64,000 nucleotides of DNA from Euryodendron excelsum (GCA_033060915.1 CM065384.1:37515501-37579500); one strand, 5' to 3'. Positions 22,387 through 36,300 are shown, counted from the first letter of the stretch. The notes: a model not told the origin generated them from the letters alone. Made by a program: numbers and translations.

Positions 22387-25300
22387 ATGAGCGCTCCAAT
22401 GGAGATCTCTCTGCAGAACGCCACCGACGTCGGCGACATCTCCGAGCAAAATGGCGTCCTCTCAGAGCAAGCAGTAGTTCCCTCTCCTATACTCACCGAA
22501 ACCGAAGACAAGGTTCTCGTCTCAGGTCACATACGATCTGACCCCTCAATTGTTCTTTAATCAAACCATTTCGTGATACTTTGAAGCTCGAAGTCTCTAA
22601 ACTTTGTGAAACTGTCATTGCAGTTGAAGTTTGCTTAAAGCCCTCGAGCACAGCTCGCATCGAAGATGTCCGGTCAGCTGTTGAGAGGTACTCACATATA
22701 TACATAAATACATGGATGTGGGTTGGAAGTTTAATTGCTCTTTATTAAGTTATTGATTGGTTTATAAAATCTGTGCTTTCATTTGATAATTATTAGGCGG
22801 TGTTGGATTGTCACATGCATTGATTTTGGGGCTTATGAAATTCTTATTATCAACCCTCAAGCCCAATGATTTCTGACAGATTAGCTGCTTGACGAAATGG
22901 GTTTTTGACATTATGATTTTATTGCTGTTTAGAATGCTTGAAAAAAGGAGTCTAAGTTACATAGATGGTCCAGTTCCAGTGCCTCTAGATGATTCATTTC
23001 TGGTGGAAAACGTACAAAGGATCAGCATTTGTGACACGGGTATGTTTTTATTCTCTAGGAAATTAAGGTTTTTTTTTTCAATTTTATTATTTTTCCAAGG
23101 TCTGATTCTTCCTCCTTGGTCATTGTAGATGAATGGGTGGAGAACCATGATATTCTTCTGTTCTGGCAAGTCAAACCCGTTGTGCATGTCTTTCAGGTGG
23201 TTTGCGTTTCATGTGGTGTAGCATTGAGTGTAACCAATTATTTTTATAGTAGTTTGGAATGCGAAATAGCATTGTGTTTACAGCATTTATGGAGAAAACT
23301 CGCTAATACCAAGTATGGTTAAAGTAGGTGAAAAATTGATCACATCTGTTTGAATGGAATCATCTTTCTATGTTTTTAAGATGATAACTTTTCACATCCT
23401 TTGAACATGGTCTGGGGATGATTACTATTTTCAGTCATGGATCCTTACAAAATGTTGGATCTCTGCCTTGGGATATAACTTTCTTAAAGGAGACGTAACT
23501 ATAGAATGTCCAATTAAATTTTAATTTTTTAGGTGTTGACACTATGCTTGCTTTTCTTGAATTGTATCAGTTGTATGTTTTCTGTTTATGTTTTTAGCCA
23601 CATTTTCTTTTAGGCACCCTTTGATTGTTTCTTTCTCAGCTTAGCGAGGAAGGGCCATGTGATGAACCTAGTGGGGATGGACAACTTTGTAGCTTCAATG
23701 AATGGATTCTTCCTGCAAAAGAATTTGATGGCATGTGGGACAGGTTTGCTTTGCAATTACTTTTTCTTTTCCTAATTTTGAACTGATAAATTTAGGAATT
23801 GGAAAACATGATATATGATTTTGCAGCTTGATATATGAATCTGGTCTGAAGCAGAGGTTGTTGCGGTACGCTGCAAGTGCTTTACTCTTTAGTGAAAAGG
23901 GTGTTGATCCTTTCCTTATATCATGGAACCGGTGAGGAATTTTTTGCCCATTTTATGAGTATTTTCAAACTAGATATCCTTTGCTGTTTAAAGCATGTAT
24001 TGTGAAAAATAGAAGATTTAAAGTGTCACACCTCCATCCCAATTTAGACATTAATTATGTTGTATTAGGCGGTGTGTGATCGCACAGGTCACCGTACCTG
24101 CGAACGACATCTTAATGTACACCCAACAAATAGAACGTAGCGGAATAAATACCATTGCCTTATGTAACCATAAACCAACCATGCATAAATATAAAGTACA
24201 TTAAAGTAAACCATCTCATAACTTCACACACATCATGTCAAATATAGGTATATAACAAAATCTCAAACTCAAGCTAGCATAAAGCAAAATACACATATAA
24301 CTTTGAATCCCAACGGTTTACACAAATATGATGAAAAGCTAAGGGCAAAGCAATAAGAGCTTTTCCAAGCCCTGAGACGTGACATCCGGATATCGACATG
24401 AATGCCACCACGGCAAGGACTAAGACTGCATTGAACCAACCGTTATCTCCAAGTTACCTATCAAAATAGTCTGTGTGGGTGTGAGATAATTGTCTACGTG
24501 CTCACGATAGATAATCAAATTCATAAAGAATGATAATAAGCTAAGCACTCATAATGCACATAAGTATAAATGACCAATATATATATCATGGACGTCTCAA
24601 TGCAATGCATGTTTTACCCACATGTGTGCGCAATTTTATATAACGTTGGCCCAATATATCGATGACATGTTATCAAGGAATGCCCACTGTGGCACCCCTA
24701 GGCTAGTTTACCGTGCCTAAGCCTTGGTTAACTCGCCATGGTTAACTCTCTCTAGTGCAATGCAAGACATACAATATGAATGGTATGCAATGCCACCATA
24801 TATATAGAATCATCAATGTCTCAATAGAATTTCTCATATATATAAATACCAATTTCATCTCATATATGAACACCTTCAACACCTCATATGCATCCACCAC
24901 CATTATACATATAGAAAACAAACAATGCATTCAACATGAATAAGATTATTTCAAAATTTCATAATCCAACAATTAACACCAATATAGATAATATTACAAG
25001 CAACACTAATATTCATACTAGTACAACAAATATAGCCATTCAAGATGAATGAGACTATCTTAAATCCCACTTGTCACCGCACTCACGTCACTGTATGATT
25101 AGTCTTTGGTTGATGTTGATGGCTCTTGTCCGTCGTGAGTCCCAATTACTTCAACTGTGTTAGTTTAGGAATCCCAACAATAATAATCAATATAATATAT
25201 ACATAAGCTCAATTAAACTCCCAATGTAATGCAATAGCTGAAAAGTACCAAAATATACTAAGTTCTCTAATTTGCCAAAACTGACATAGGCCTCATAATC

Positions 25301-28300
25301 TGGACATAACTTCACGAGTTTATACTCAAAAATTTCAAAACTTTAGAAACACTAAATAGACATCTCAAAGAGTATCCAGATCAAATTGTACATTTTTTGA
25401 ACATGCCTAAGTATTTATTTGGTATTTTTTAAAATGGGACAGTGCTGCAGAAACTCGAATTCAGCAACAGATGGTCTATCTTTGATAAATTAGTAACATA
25501 GGTAAATGACATCTAAATGACCTGATATTTGGTACAGATTATCATTAATTTTTCATCTAGATACAATAAAAATTGCATAATTTTTAAGCTACTCTAACTT
25601 GGTCGAATGCTCTGTCAAAGTAGAGGTTATAGATTTGGGCTGATCTGGACATCAGACTTTTACAGTGGCAGCTTAACTTTGAAAAATCACCATAATTCGA
25701 ATTTTAAACATTTTTTGTTAAAACCAAAGCTTAAATTTTTCTAAGATCTCAAAGTTCAAGTGTACAAAAATTCAGCTACAAATCAGATTTTTAAATATGC
25801 TAAACAGCTTCCGAAAGTGGCTTTTCTGTAGATTTTCGCAGCAGAAACTCTTCCAACTTTGAACTGAGTTTTCTCTCTCAATTCTTAACCAAATTAGATA
25901 AATTTTGTGTTTAAATCGAGTAATTTTTCAAGGTCTTTCGACATAGGTTTCAAAATTTAAATTAGATCTTGTTAAGGTCTTGAAAACAGGGTTTGAAAGT
26001 TGGTACTCTTGCCCGGATTCTAGGCAGCAGCCATGGTTCTCTCACCTCCTTTCCTCCTCCATCTTCCTCCTTCCATGACAAGGATGCATATACAACATAC
26101 AACATACATACATCATACAAGAAATAAATATGGAACTCACCTTGATAATTGCAACCAATCCTTCCCTAGGGTTTTTCCTCTCTTTTTTCTCTTCCTCTCC
26201 TCTTTTTTCTTCTTTTCCTTTATTTTCTTTTCTTTCTCTCCCTTGCTCTCTTTTTCCACTGATCTCTCTCTCTATCTCTCTCTCTCTCTCTCCCTCTTTT
26301 TCTTTCAACTTGTTAGGTAAAAGCCTTAGGCGTCTCCCATTTCTTTCCCCCACCAATTCCTATTCACTAAGTGACTCATACCTAGGTGCCAACTCATATT
26401 GATAGGGTAATTCAAGTCAACCATTTATTATTTCACATAAATGACTAATTTACATACCTCTTAACCATGCAATATATGTAATTTACTTAATTATGGAATT
26501 ATGAAGTTAGGGTTTCACATAAAGAACAATGGTTTGATTACTAGCATAATTTTTTTTTTTTTCTTGTAGTTCTCATTTTGCTTTATCTATTTATTTTTCT
26601 TTGGGTACTTTCTTTGAAGTTTCTTATAGAAATTTGAGTTCTCAGCCATTTTTTTGGCAAATGCTCAGCAAACTTATGTATGAATCTCTGTAACAGAAAC
26701 TAACTTGTTCAAGACTTTAAATTGAATTGGATATTTCACTGGAAATCCTCCTAGAGTCTTAAGGTTGACCTCAAAAAAGTGTGAATGATATAACTCTTCA
26801 ATGAAGCAACTGTTTAAGTATTGCATTGTGTAAGGACAACAATGTCAGCTCCATTCTTAGAGATGTTGAGAACTGATGTCAGTATACTATTTGTGCAAAT
26901 GCAATGTCTGCATTAAAGTTGTATCATGATGTGTAAACCGTCTTTATATATTTGTATTATGTTGATAAATTCAGTGCTTTGAGAACCAAAGGGAAGTCAG
27001 AGTATATGGGCGCGAAGTGAGGAATCTCCCTTTTCTTGCAACTCTTCCCATTGTTGAATAATTTTCTTCAATATTAGCTCCCTAATGGCTGAAATGTGTC
27101 AAACATCATGGTCTTTGTCTGCTTATTATATGACTGCATCAGTATTCCTTAGATAGACAATGAAGATCAAATTAATTCAATTGCTCTTTCCTTGTACACC
27201 AAAAACTACTATATTTAAACTTTTTCAGACTGTTTTTAACGTCAGTGAATTTCCCTACATGTCCACCTTTTATATCCCTTCCGAGGGTAGCAGTAAATCT
27301 CGATCCTGTTAAGAAGAGTGGCCATCACAATTGTCTTGGTAATGCTCTTGAAGTAGTGCTGTCAACTGTGGTTTTTTCAGTCTAGCACACTGGTTCACTC
27401 TTTTAAAATAGACTATTCACCCATCCACACACGGTCTACTATTGACCTACAGATCTGTTATTATTATGTGAATACTTGATCTTAATATGTGGGCTAACAT
27501 GACTCTAAAATTATGGCTAATATAGTTTACTAATTGACATCAAATGTGCAATCAAGCTTAACACAATTGTCTCAATTGGTAAATAATGAGAGCCTTCCTC
27601 TATCATGCCACATAAATTTCAAATGGTTCCCAATCAACAGATGATCTTGAGTCATAGTGCTGTGAGTCATAATCCTGCATCTAAAATTTGATGTGCATTC
27701 GCTAGAAGTTATCAGACCAGTTGCGGCTCAAGGCAGGTACAAAACATTTCAAGTTGGACTCACTTTTGCATCAGCAATTATGGTTCCATTTTTCTCTTCA
27801 TCTACATTTTCTTCTACGAGTCTAATGAAGAACATTTATTGAAAATAGTTGATTTTTCCAGTTTCTAGTTCAACGAAGAACATTGATCCCTTTATCCCAT
27901 TTGCAGAATCATTCTTCTACATGGACCTCCTGGGACAGGCAAAACATCTTTATGCAAAGCATTAGCTCAAAAACTTTCCATACGTTTTAGCTCCAGGTTT
28001 TTCTTTGAAATGCTTGTCTGACTACTGTATGTTTTCAAAATGCATATTTAGAATGCTGGACATTCATTTTAGACTAATTTAGCTTTTGGATTGCATTTTT
28101 CCAAATCAGATACCCACAATGCCAACTGGTTGAAGTTAATGCGCATTCTTTGTTCAGTAAATGGTTTTCTGAAAGTGGCAAGTTGGTAGGTACTATGGCA
28201 CTGCAGTATTTGGGAAGTTCTTTCAGCTATTGTTACTTGCATATACTAACTTGCATTGTGATTTGAACTATAAATAATTAATATAGAGAACTAGTTTGTT

Positions 28301-31300
28301 CGACAGTTGTTCACTCTCTAATTGACCTAGAAGTGATCAAGGTTTCATACCTCAACTTTGGTTCGACATAAGTTCCAATTTTGGATGGGGACTTCTGTTT
28401 TTGCTGGAGATTTGTTTTAGAGATGAAGGATTTCAATTGCAGCATGACCATTTCATCAGAAAAGTTTCTTCTTTGTATCTAAGTATCCAGCATTCTAGTT
28501 GACAATTTTCTTAAATGCATTCAGATGGAAGCTATGTTGGATGCTTTTGTCAAAAAAACCATGTTGCTTGCCATATTAATCTCTTTATCAACTTTCTTTC
28601 TGTAGACTGACCAAAGTTATGTAGAAAATTTTCAGCTAATGGAGTGTTGAACTCTAACTACCCCAACAACAAAATTTAAAAAAAAGAAAAAGAAAACAAA
28701 AGGATGAAAAAAGAACAATTGCTCAAGTCTCCTTCACTATTTTGTAATAGTTTGAGGGTCACAATTGAGACTGCAGGTATTCAATGTTGACCTTCCTATG
28801 TAGGGCTAAGGTTACTATAAAACTGGAATCACTTTAATTCTTAAGTCAGGAGTGTGTTTTCCATGTTAGCATACCTGTGTTGAATGGCTGGCCAACTGTT
28901 GCTGCTTATAATCTGTCAAAATCATTTAATACACTGTTTTAACCTACCATGATTTAATTCATGTCTGGAATTTTAGCTAAGTCATGTATAAAAAATAGAA
29001 TGGGTTTGCTAGTTGAATGAGGTATCCACCTTTCCAATAATAAGTTCTATGTGATTTACTTTCCAACAATTTAAAAACTACTGTTTGTGTTTAGAACTGA
29101 CTTCATGGAACAATATCTTTTTATGGCTTATTTGAAGCGAACATACTCCATGATCATAAGCATCTTGACTCTCATTGGAAGCAACTAATTTAGGTAGACC
29201 AATCCCTGAAGCACATCTGACCTTAGTTGTTTTCATTCTGCAATATAGGATTTTCTAATTTGTGATAGCAGTACTTTGGAGGGAAGCACATGCAGGTTAT
29301 AGTTTCCTTATTTTTAGGTTTTCTTGTACAAGAAACATAGTCAAAGTGAAGGTGAAGTGCCTCTTCTTCCAGAAATACTTACACCATTTGAGATTGATCC
29401 CTTCTACTTTGCTGGAAATGCGTTGTTTCAACAGTTAGTTTGTACTTATTGTATACTGAGTCCATGATGAATATACATATTGTATACTCATTCTTCCATT
29501 CAAGCACACTTAATTTAGATTTAATTTTCTAGAAGGGAATATTGAAGCTTTTCAAACTTCCTGGAAGCAATTGCAAGAATGAAAATCACCATCAAGTAGG
29601 TTGTGATCTAATATGCTGTATCCCAGTTACCCAACTTCTGTTTCAGAGGCTCAGTTGGAACTTGTGCCCAGCATTAACTTTTGAACTTTAACTGCTATGC
29701 ATTGACTATATTTTTTTGATTTCTTGATTGCCGCATGTCTCTTTTATATCTTGTGTAACGGATTTGATAAGCATTTTAGTCTGATCACCTGTTTTACTGG
29801 AGTTCATCTCATGTAGCTTATGGTTTCACTTGTACTATCGATTTTAGGTTGCAAAACTTTTCCAAAAAATTCAAGAAATGGTGGAGGAAGAGAACAATCT
29901 GGTGTTTGTTTTGATTGGTGAGTAATATTTTACGAGGGGTAGTCCTTTTTTTGCTCATCTTTATGTATCTTAATGTACAATCATTTATTTGTGGTGATTC
30001 TGCAGACGAAGTTGAAAGCCTTGCTGCTGCTAGAAAGGCTGCTTTATCTGGTTCTGAACCTTCAGATTCTATTAGGGTATCTTGCCTTTAAACATCCATT
30101 CTAAATTTATACATTAGAGCATATGATGTAAATTAATCAGGAGTAGATAAATTTTAAATAACGCTATGTTACTGTGTACTGGCTTACCTTTTAACATATG
30201 TTATAACTTGTATGTGGTTTCTTAGGTTGTGAATGCTCTTCTTACCCAGATGGACAAATTGAAATCCTCACCAAATGTGATAATTCTCACAACATCCAAT
30301 ATCACTGCTGCTATTGGTAGGTCCACCACGAATTTCAGTGCTTCTGGATTTCATTGCCCATTACTCAAATTTGAAATCCTAAATCATCTTTTATTCTTTA
30401 ATTTCTGAACTAGCTCTTCATTGCATTCCTTCGGGTATGCAAATTGGCTATTTTAAAAATTCTCCTGAGCATCTGTCTGGCACTGTGAACCAGCAATGGA
30501 AGCAGGTCATTGGCATATCTGTCAGTGCAAAGGTCAATTTTTCATTTTTTTTCCTGATAATTACAGTGTCCAGGCCAATTACATTCTATAGTTTGCCTAT
30601 GTTATCCCTTATCTGCTCTTATAAAGCTATACAAATTACTACTTGTGATGATCTCATTCTGGCGGAGGCCAGCATATGGAAGCATAACTCATTTATTAGA
30701 CTGCCAAATCCAATAATACCCAATGAAACCTTGTAAGCAAATTGAGAATCCCTGAACTTAAGTCAAATGATATAGCAATCCTAACATGTCCTTTCCAAGT
30801 GACATGCAGAATCAATCCTTTGTGCTGAACTTTTTTTCACCTTTCATCCATTTCCTTAGATTGGTTGGGATGTTATAAGAATGAATTAATGGAGGAACAA
30901 TATCATCTAGCTAGAGATTTGGCACTAGGGGTCTTTAGAAATGTTGCAGAATTCTTTTTCTATTCTTGTTGCCTTTTCATTTTTGGAGGGTTTATCATCC
31001 GATATTTATGTGTTCTCCCCTCGTCTCAACAAAAAAAGTATGTTTGCAACCAAGTATTAAGTTTAACCATACTGGAATGTATGATTCACTATTTGCTGGG
31101 TTGCAGATATAGCTTTTGTGGATCGAGCCGACATCAAAGCATACATAGGTCCTCCAACTCTTCAAGCACGTTATGAAATACTAAGGTCCTGCTTCCAGGA
31201 GCTTCTAAGAACTGGAATCTTGTCAAATTCCCAGGTGCGTTACTTCTCATGACAGCTTTGTGCAGGAAACCGCCAACATTTTCCTAACCAACGAATGAAT

Positions 31301-31738
31301 CCTAATATAACATGGACTGTTTATCATTACTAACAAATCTGGAGTACTATAGGATGGCAATCATCTCATTCTTCCAAATTATGCTAGCTTGAAAGAGAAG
31401 TTGAATATGCCAACAATACAAGCCTCTCAAACCCCACTAAATCTGTCTAAACAATTGCTTGAAGCTGCAGAAGCATGTGAGGTGCGGGACCAAGAACCTG
31501 TTCCTTGCTTTGTGAATTCAACAATTTCTACGTACCAAAGAGAGGAATTGAAATGATTTTAAATTAATGATTATGCTTGTTTTGTTTTCATCTCCAGGGG
31601 TTGAGTGGAAGATCTTTAAGAAAGCTTCCATTCTTAGCACATGCGGCCCTTGAAACCCCTTACAATTGTGACCCTGGTACATTCTTGCATACGATGATAG
31701 ATACGGCTGGAAGGGAGTGTTCTGAGCTACCTGTGTAA
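22387..31738 (+). CDS. PCH2: PCH2/TRIP13 AAA+ ATPase, 14 exons, 460 aa
   Basis: Exons: 22387-22525, 22624-22687, 22933-23039, 23129-23196, 23640-23743, 23827-23931, 27907-27996, 28110-28185, 29848-29917, 30006-30076, 30226-30316, 31107-31234, 31353-31481, 31598-31738. All introns are GT..AG and the joined frame is open for 461 codons including TAA. The N-terminal domain ([36 protein letters not shown]) is followed by the AAA+ core: Walker A GPPGTGKT at residues 202-209, Walker B LVFVLIDE at 269-276, and TTSN in the sensor region. The C-terminal helical part includes [18 protein letters not shown]. This family remodels HORMA proteins (meiotic ASY1 type, MAD2) on chromosomes with the COMET/p31 adaptor, controlling synapsis, crossovers and the spindle checkpoint. 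Length and motif order match plant PCH2. Intron 6 is enlarged to 4 kb by a solo LTR. Confidence 0.95.
24024..26519 (-). mobile_element. Solo LTR in PCH2 intron 6, minus orientation
   Basis: 2496 bp with plus-strand ends TGTCACACCTCC (24024) and GGGTTTCACA (26519), flanked by a perfect 5-bp duplication TAAAG at 24019-24023 and 26520-26524. Read on the minus strand it starts TGTGAAACCCTAA and ends GATGGAGGTGTGACA. There is no second LTR copy and no gag/pol, so it is a single LTR left by recombination, or less likely a short non-autonomous element. A GA-rich stretch (CT-rich on the plus strand) at 26170-26310 lies near its 5' end, as is usual for LTR leaders. Confidence 0.85.
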
Positions 31739-31766
31739 TGTTCAAATCCAATGAATTATGATCCAA

Positions 31767-31891
31767 GGATTGATTGGAGGATCATTAGGAAAGCTATCAT
31801 CCTTAGCTCGTGAAGCTCTTGTGAGTTGTGTAAAGTGATAGATATAAAAGTAAATGTTGTAGCTAAGCTACCTGAGCATTATTCAACCCTT
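31767..31891 (+). pseudogene. Diverged tandem copy of the last PCH2 exon
   Basis: 31767-31820 aligns without gaps to the start of exon 14 (31598-31651) at 41 of 54 bases, reading GLIGGSLGKLSSLAREAL against [18 protein letters not shown]. After a gap the similarity resumes: GTGATAGATAT near 31835 and AAGCTACCTGAGCATTATTCAA against the end of exon 14 and its 3' UTR. In phase 0 an acceptor AG just upstream would put a TGA early in frame, so it does not work as an alternative terminal exon as it stands. Confidence 0.8.
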
Positions 31892-33180
31892 CCAAGTTCT
31901 TTGTAACAACCCTTACAACATGAAATCCCTATATTTTTATGCAAACCTTTAGCATTGTTCATAGCCACTGCATTTTTTATCCTTTAGTGTTTGTATCTTT
32001 TGAATGACATGAGAAGCCGATGGCTGCAAACAAAAAATCAAATTGCCACCACACCAGTTAGAATTTCCTAAGGCTAAAGAGCCACCCTATTTATAGTTTC
32101 ATGAAGGGTACAAAATAGAAATTTCGCATGAGGCTTAGCAGAGATCCCCAAAGTTTTCAATTTAAATGCGTAGTTGGAGTAGTGTGTCACGTAGGTATAA
32201 CATAATAGAAAGAAAGCTCATAGCTTACATATGAAGATGTTTGTAGAGTGCTATTTTTCAAATTCTCCAAGATATATGCGCATGAGCTATTAATATTGAT
32301 ATGAAATTGTTGTCAAAAAATTTCAAAGTGTATTTAGAATAGGAAAATTTTCACTTGTACTATTTTACAACCTATTATTGAAAAAGGGGGGCTTTGATCT
32401 CTTATTTTTCTTTTTCTTTTTTTTCTTTTTTTGAAGAAAGAAAGCAATTCAAAAAATTCAAAAAATCATTATTCATTAAGCATGGTTTCTAAACTCAAAT
32501 GACATTGAGTTTAATTCCATTTGAGCTATGGATCTCATTAGGGGATAAAATGTTTGCAAACTTGTTGATAAAGCAGAGATGCAATATTCTTTGCATCTTT
32601 AGACAAGACAATAATTATGTGAACCTTCTAGCAAATCAGGAAGTTCACGATGTAGAAGAAGTAGAGTATTCGCAAGCGCATCCTTAAAGTTTTAGACCTT
32701 ACTACTATGAGCGTACTATTTAATTTCTTAATTTACTTGAAAAAAGGATTTATGCCATAGATCTACCCTAACTGTCAAATTTAACGTTTCTTTAAGCTAG
32801 GAACACTACTTCATTCATAGCATTTTGGTGAAAAAAAATTCAAGTAGTCATTACTTTATACATCAATCAATCAATCAGGTCCCTATTTGCAATTGAGGTG
32901 AAATCTAAACGAATGTTGAACTATCGAAAACTTGTTCACATTTCAAATAAAAATTCCCCAAACTATGCTTATTTTCTTTCATTGAAAATTGGATGACATT
33001 GCTTGCAATAGACCCCTCTTCATGCACATGGTAAAAGCCTAAAATGCCGAATTGATCCCATGTGTTTGAAGAGAAAGCAAACAAGAGAAAGTTAGACATT
33101 GGGGGATATGTCCTCCTCTCAAATCTCACTTCGAGCAACAAAGCCAAAACCATCCATATAAAAGCAAAACAAACAAAGAA
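31892..33180. other. Intergenic, no gene seen
   Basis: AT-rich with short frames only. A T/C-rich tract lies at 32398-32433. Confidence 0.5.
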
Positions 33181-33212
33181 CAGAGACTTCTCTCCTAACG
33201 GCTTTGTTTGTG

Positions 33213-33390
33213 GGGCCCACCTGGATTGTCTTCCACGCGACCTTCTTGCCTTGTCCTTTTAGCTTTTTTTTAAAAAAGTTGCTGGTCCCACCCGCACTTT
33301 ATTTTTTCCACTTTCCAACAAGAAAAGGGGGCGTGCTTTGCAGGAACACCTGTCAGCCATCGTGAGGCTAGGAGGCCCTCGGGGTCCCAC
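33213..33390. promoter_or_regulatory. Three GGNCCCAC (TCP-type) motifs in a GC-richer island
   Basis: GGGCCCAC at 33213-33220, GGTCCCAC at 33284-33291 and GGTCCCAC at 33383-33390, all in the same orientation within 178 bp. GGNCCCAC is the known binding consensus of plant TCP factors. The stretch is richer in GC than its surroundings and resembles a promoter, but no gene is recognisable next to it. Confidence 0.35.
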
Positions 33391-36300
33391 TTGCCCATTG
33401 AAAAGAAATGTTTTAGTACAGCTTACGCAATGTACTTCAGTGGTCCTCCAGCGCGAGAGATTGAAAACTGGCCGTCTGATCGAAAGGAACTGACGGTTGG
33501 TCCAATGGTCCTCTTGTGTGGGGGATGACCACGACGCTGTCTCTTTGGTGAATCTTACTCCTCCAAGGACGAATTAGTTGAGGCAAAGTCTTATTCTCTG
33601 CCTTCTCTTAGGTGTCGAGTCTTTTTCAAAAATTTGGATGGAATCACATAATTTGACTGGAACCAAACATTAATCTTCATCCTATCGACCCAACTCAAGG
33701 TAAAATTAAATAAAAGTAATGCTACATATTATGTTATATCTCATCTCATTTTCTCACTCGAAACACCACACCGGCACACCTACGTTAGTAAATGCACTTA
33801 GAAATTGTCCACGAGCAAGAAAAGACGGTAACAAACGAGATTATTTGTAGTATTTTTCTTTCAATAAAGAATCTTAGTACATATATATACTATATTTTGA
33901 CAAAATTTGCGCCTAGTTGTAAAACAAAATGGGTGGTTGTAATTTTCCTACAGCTAGTAATTTTTATCTTTTTAAAGAACTAGAAGCTCTAGGGTATAAT
34001 GTCCGTTTCAAAGTACTGTCAGATTTTATTTTTTGTTATGTTATATGTGTGTGTTTTTATTTTTTGTGTTTTATGATCTAATGATAGCATTTGTAAGTTA
34101 CCGTTTTGCTAACTGTACCAGACTAATGTTTTAGAAATAAAAAACACATTCATTTTAATATATTTTATATTTTATATTTTTAAAAAAATAAAAAATAAAA
34201 ACAGAAAACAGAAACCATACGGAACCAAGTTTTTGTTTAGTTTTCAAAGTGAGAACTCTAGATTTTTACCAACCTGATCCACCAACAAAAATCGAGTTAT
34301 ATCGACAACTTAAATGACTGCACCACGATTCTTCTCATCCATGTGAGAGGGAGGGTTAGTTCAATTTTTATTGATTTTCTTTAAGGGAACTTGGTCGAAT
34401 CTCAACTTCTTAAGTTACATCCCTAAATACGTATTTTCACTTCGGCTTTACCATATAAATATTGCTCTTATAACCTCTTGCATCTTACTATTGTTTCCCC
34501 ATTTGAGAATGAGCCACACATGATGTATTAGTACTGCAAATCACGAATGTTGTTTAAAACTAAGAAATGTTGGTGGAATTAAGGATCCATCGCGCTTTCT
34601 TTTCCATATATGTGATAATATTGGCTTCGGAAAATAAATATTTCAAGTTGTTATTAAACTTTTGCTGATTTTACACGAATTTAATTTATATTTGACAATA
34701 AAATTCTCTAAATATTTATTACTCTGCAGAGTAATGATCTAGAAATGAGGATATTATACGAAAAAAAAAATATGGCAGCTCAAAAACCATTGAGTATCTA
34801 GTTATATTTAGTGGATGTGTTATAACTCACTTGATAAGTTTCGCAATGTCAAGAAATTTGAATTACCAAGTAAGTGAACGAAAATTATCATAGTAACGGT
34901 AAATATCTTGTTCGTTTTGTTAATGAGAATAGTACTGGTCTATAATGTAATAATGGACCTAATTTTTATCCTTTCGTAACCAAGTCAAATAACATTATTC
35001 GAAATGGCTTAAACTTTTTTTTTCTTACCTACGAATATAATATTTTAATAAACAGAAACAATTTTTTTGGATTCCACTAAGTTAAAATAGGTGTAACCAA
35101 AAAGGCAAAGACATTAAAAAAATGGCGAGGGTGGCAAAAATTAATCCATCAGATAAGGGGCTGCAAAGAAAATTAGGATAAGAAAGCAACTTGATTTATA
35201 TATTCTATAAAAGATACTAGAGTATGGTATTTTGTGTGTATATATATATATATATATATCTGTATGTGTATGTATACTATAGTACTACACTCTACAAATT
35301 CAAAACAACTCATGCATTATGCTGCAATTAGCTTCTTTCCATGGGCATGACACCTACTCCTCAAGTCCTTGGGCAGTGAATGTCCAAAGTAGATTGGCTC
35401 ATATGTCAAAGAAGTCAAAATATCATTGATCCATAATATCCCTAAAGTTGAAAACAAGCCCCTTATGCTTCTATGTTCATAGCAATATACAAAAATGTTA
35501 GGTTAAGTGTATAACCCTTTTGAAACAACAGGGCCAAAAAAGAAGACAATGAGGAACCAAAAATTCAAACAGGCACAAATAAAGACCCTTTTGGAGGGTT
35601 ATGCTTTAAAAAAGTGCCCCCCAAGCTTTAGGGCACCATGCCTTTGCCTTAAAAAAAAAAAAAATGCATTCCAAGCATACACCCTTGACCCTCGACCTCC
35701 TACTATCCATCTCTTTCTTCCCCTTTCGTTTTCCTGTGGAAACGTGTCGGTACTGTGCAGTAAAGAGAAACATGCATGCGGGAATATAAGATTAGGATCT
35801 CCACTCGATGCGTGTACCACAATCTTGCAACTACCTTAGCTATATAGCTTATCTCCTACTACTATATATATATGCACACAATTATGTATCTATATATATG
35901 TATATGTCTCTCAATCCTTCCCCACATTCTAACACAACCAACTTCAAGTCTTGAGATATTGTTGTCTCTCACAATGAGTATTGTGGCTCTTAACTTTGCA
36001 ACAATACCCATATTTATCCAACATAAGCAGTTGAGGCTTATCTGCTCTCATTTTCTTGAGATGGGTGGCCTTTCAACTTGTCCATTGATGATTTGGGAGG
36101 CCTCTCCAAGCCAAGAATCATGAGATGGAAGGAGATCATCAATGCAAAAGGGGGAATCAAGCCGTTCTGGTCCGATCAATTTATCATATTTTTGTTTTCT
36201 AATGTCTTTTAATTAATTTTATTGATTATTATTATTATTATTATTATTTATAGTTTCTAGTCCTTGACAAATATCACACTGCCATTGTGTTGTCATGACA

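Noticed and set aside
26033..26402. Overlapping frames in the CT/GA-rich tract of the solo LTR
   Set aside because: Low-complexity Ser/Leu/Phe or Glu/Arg/Lys translations of a microsatellite-like leader.
36148..36176. miR166-like sequence (minus strand TCGGACCAGAACGGCTTGATT)
   Set aside because: It has a 4-base insertion relative to miR166, and I found no partner arm forming a precursor hairpin.
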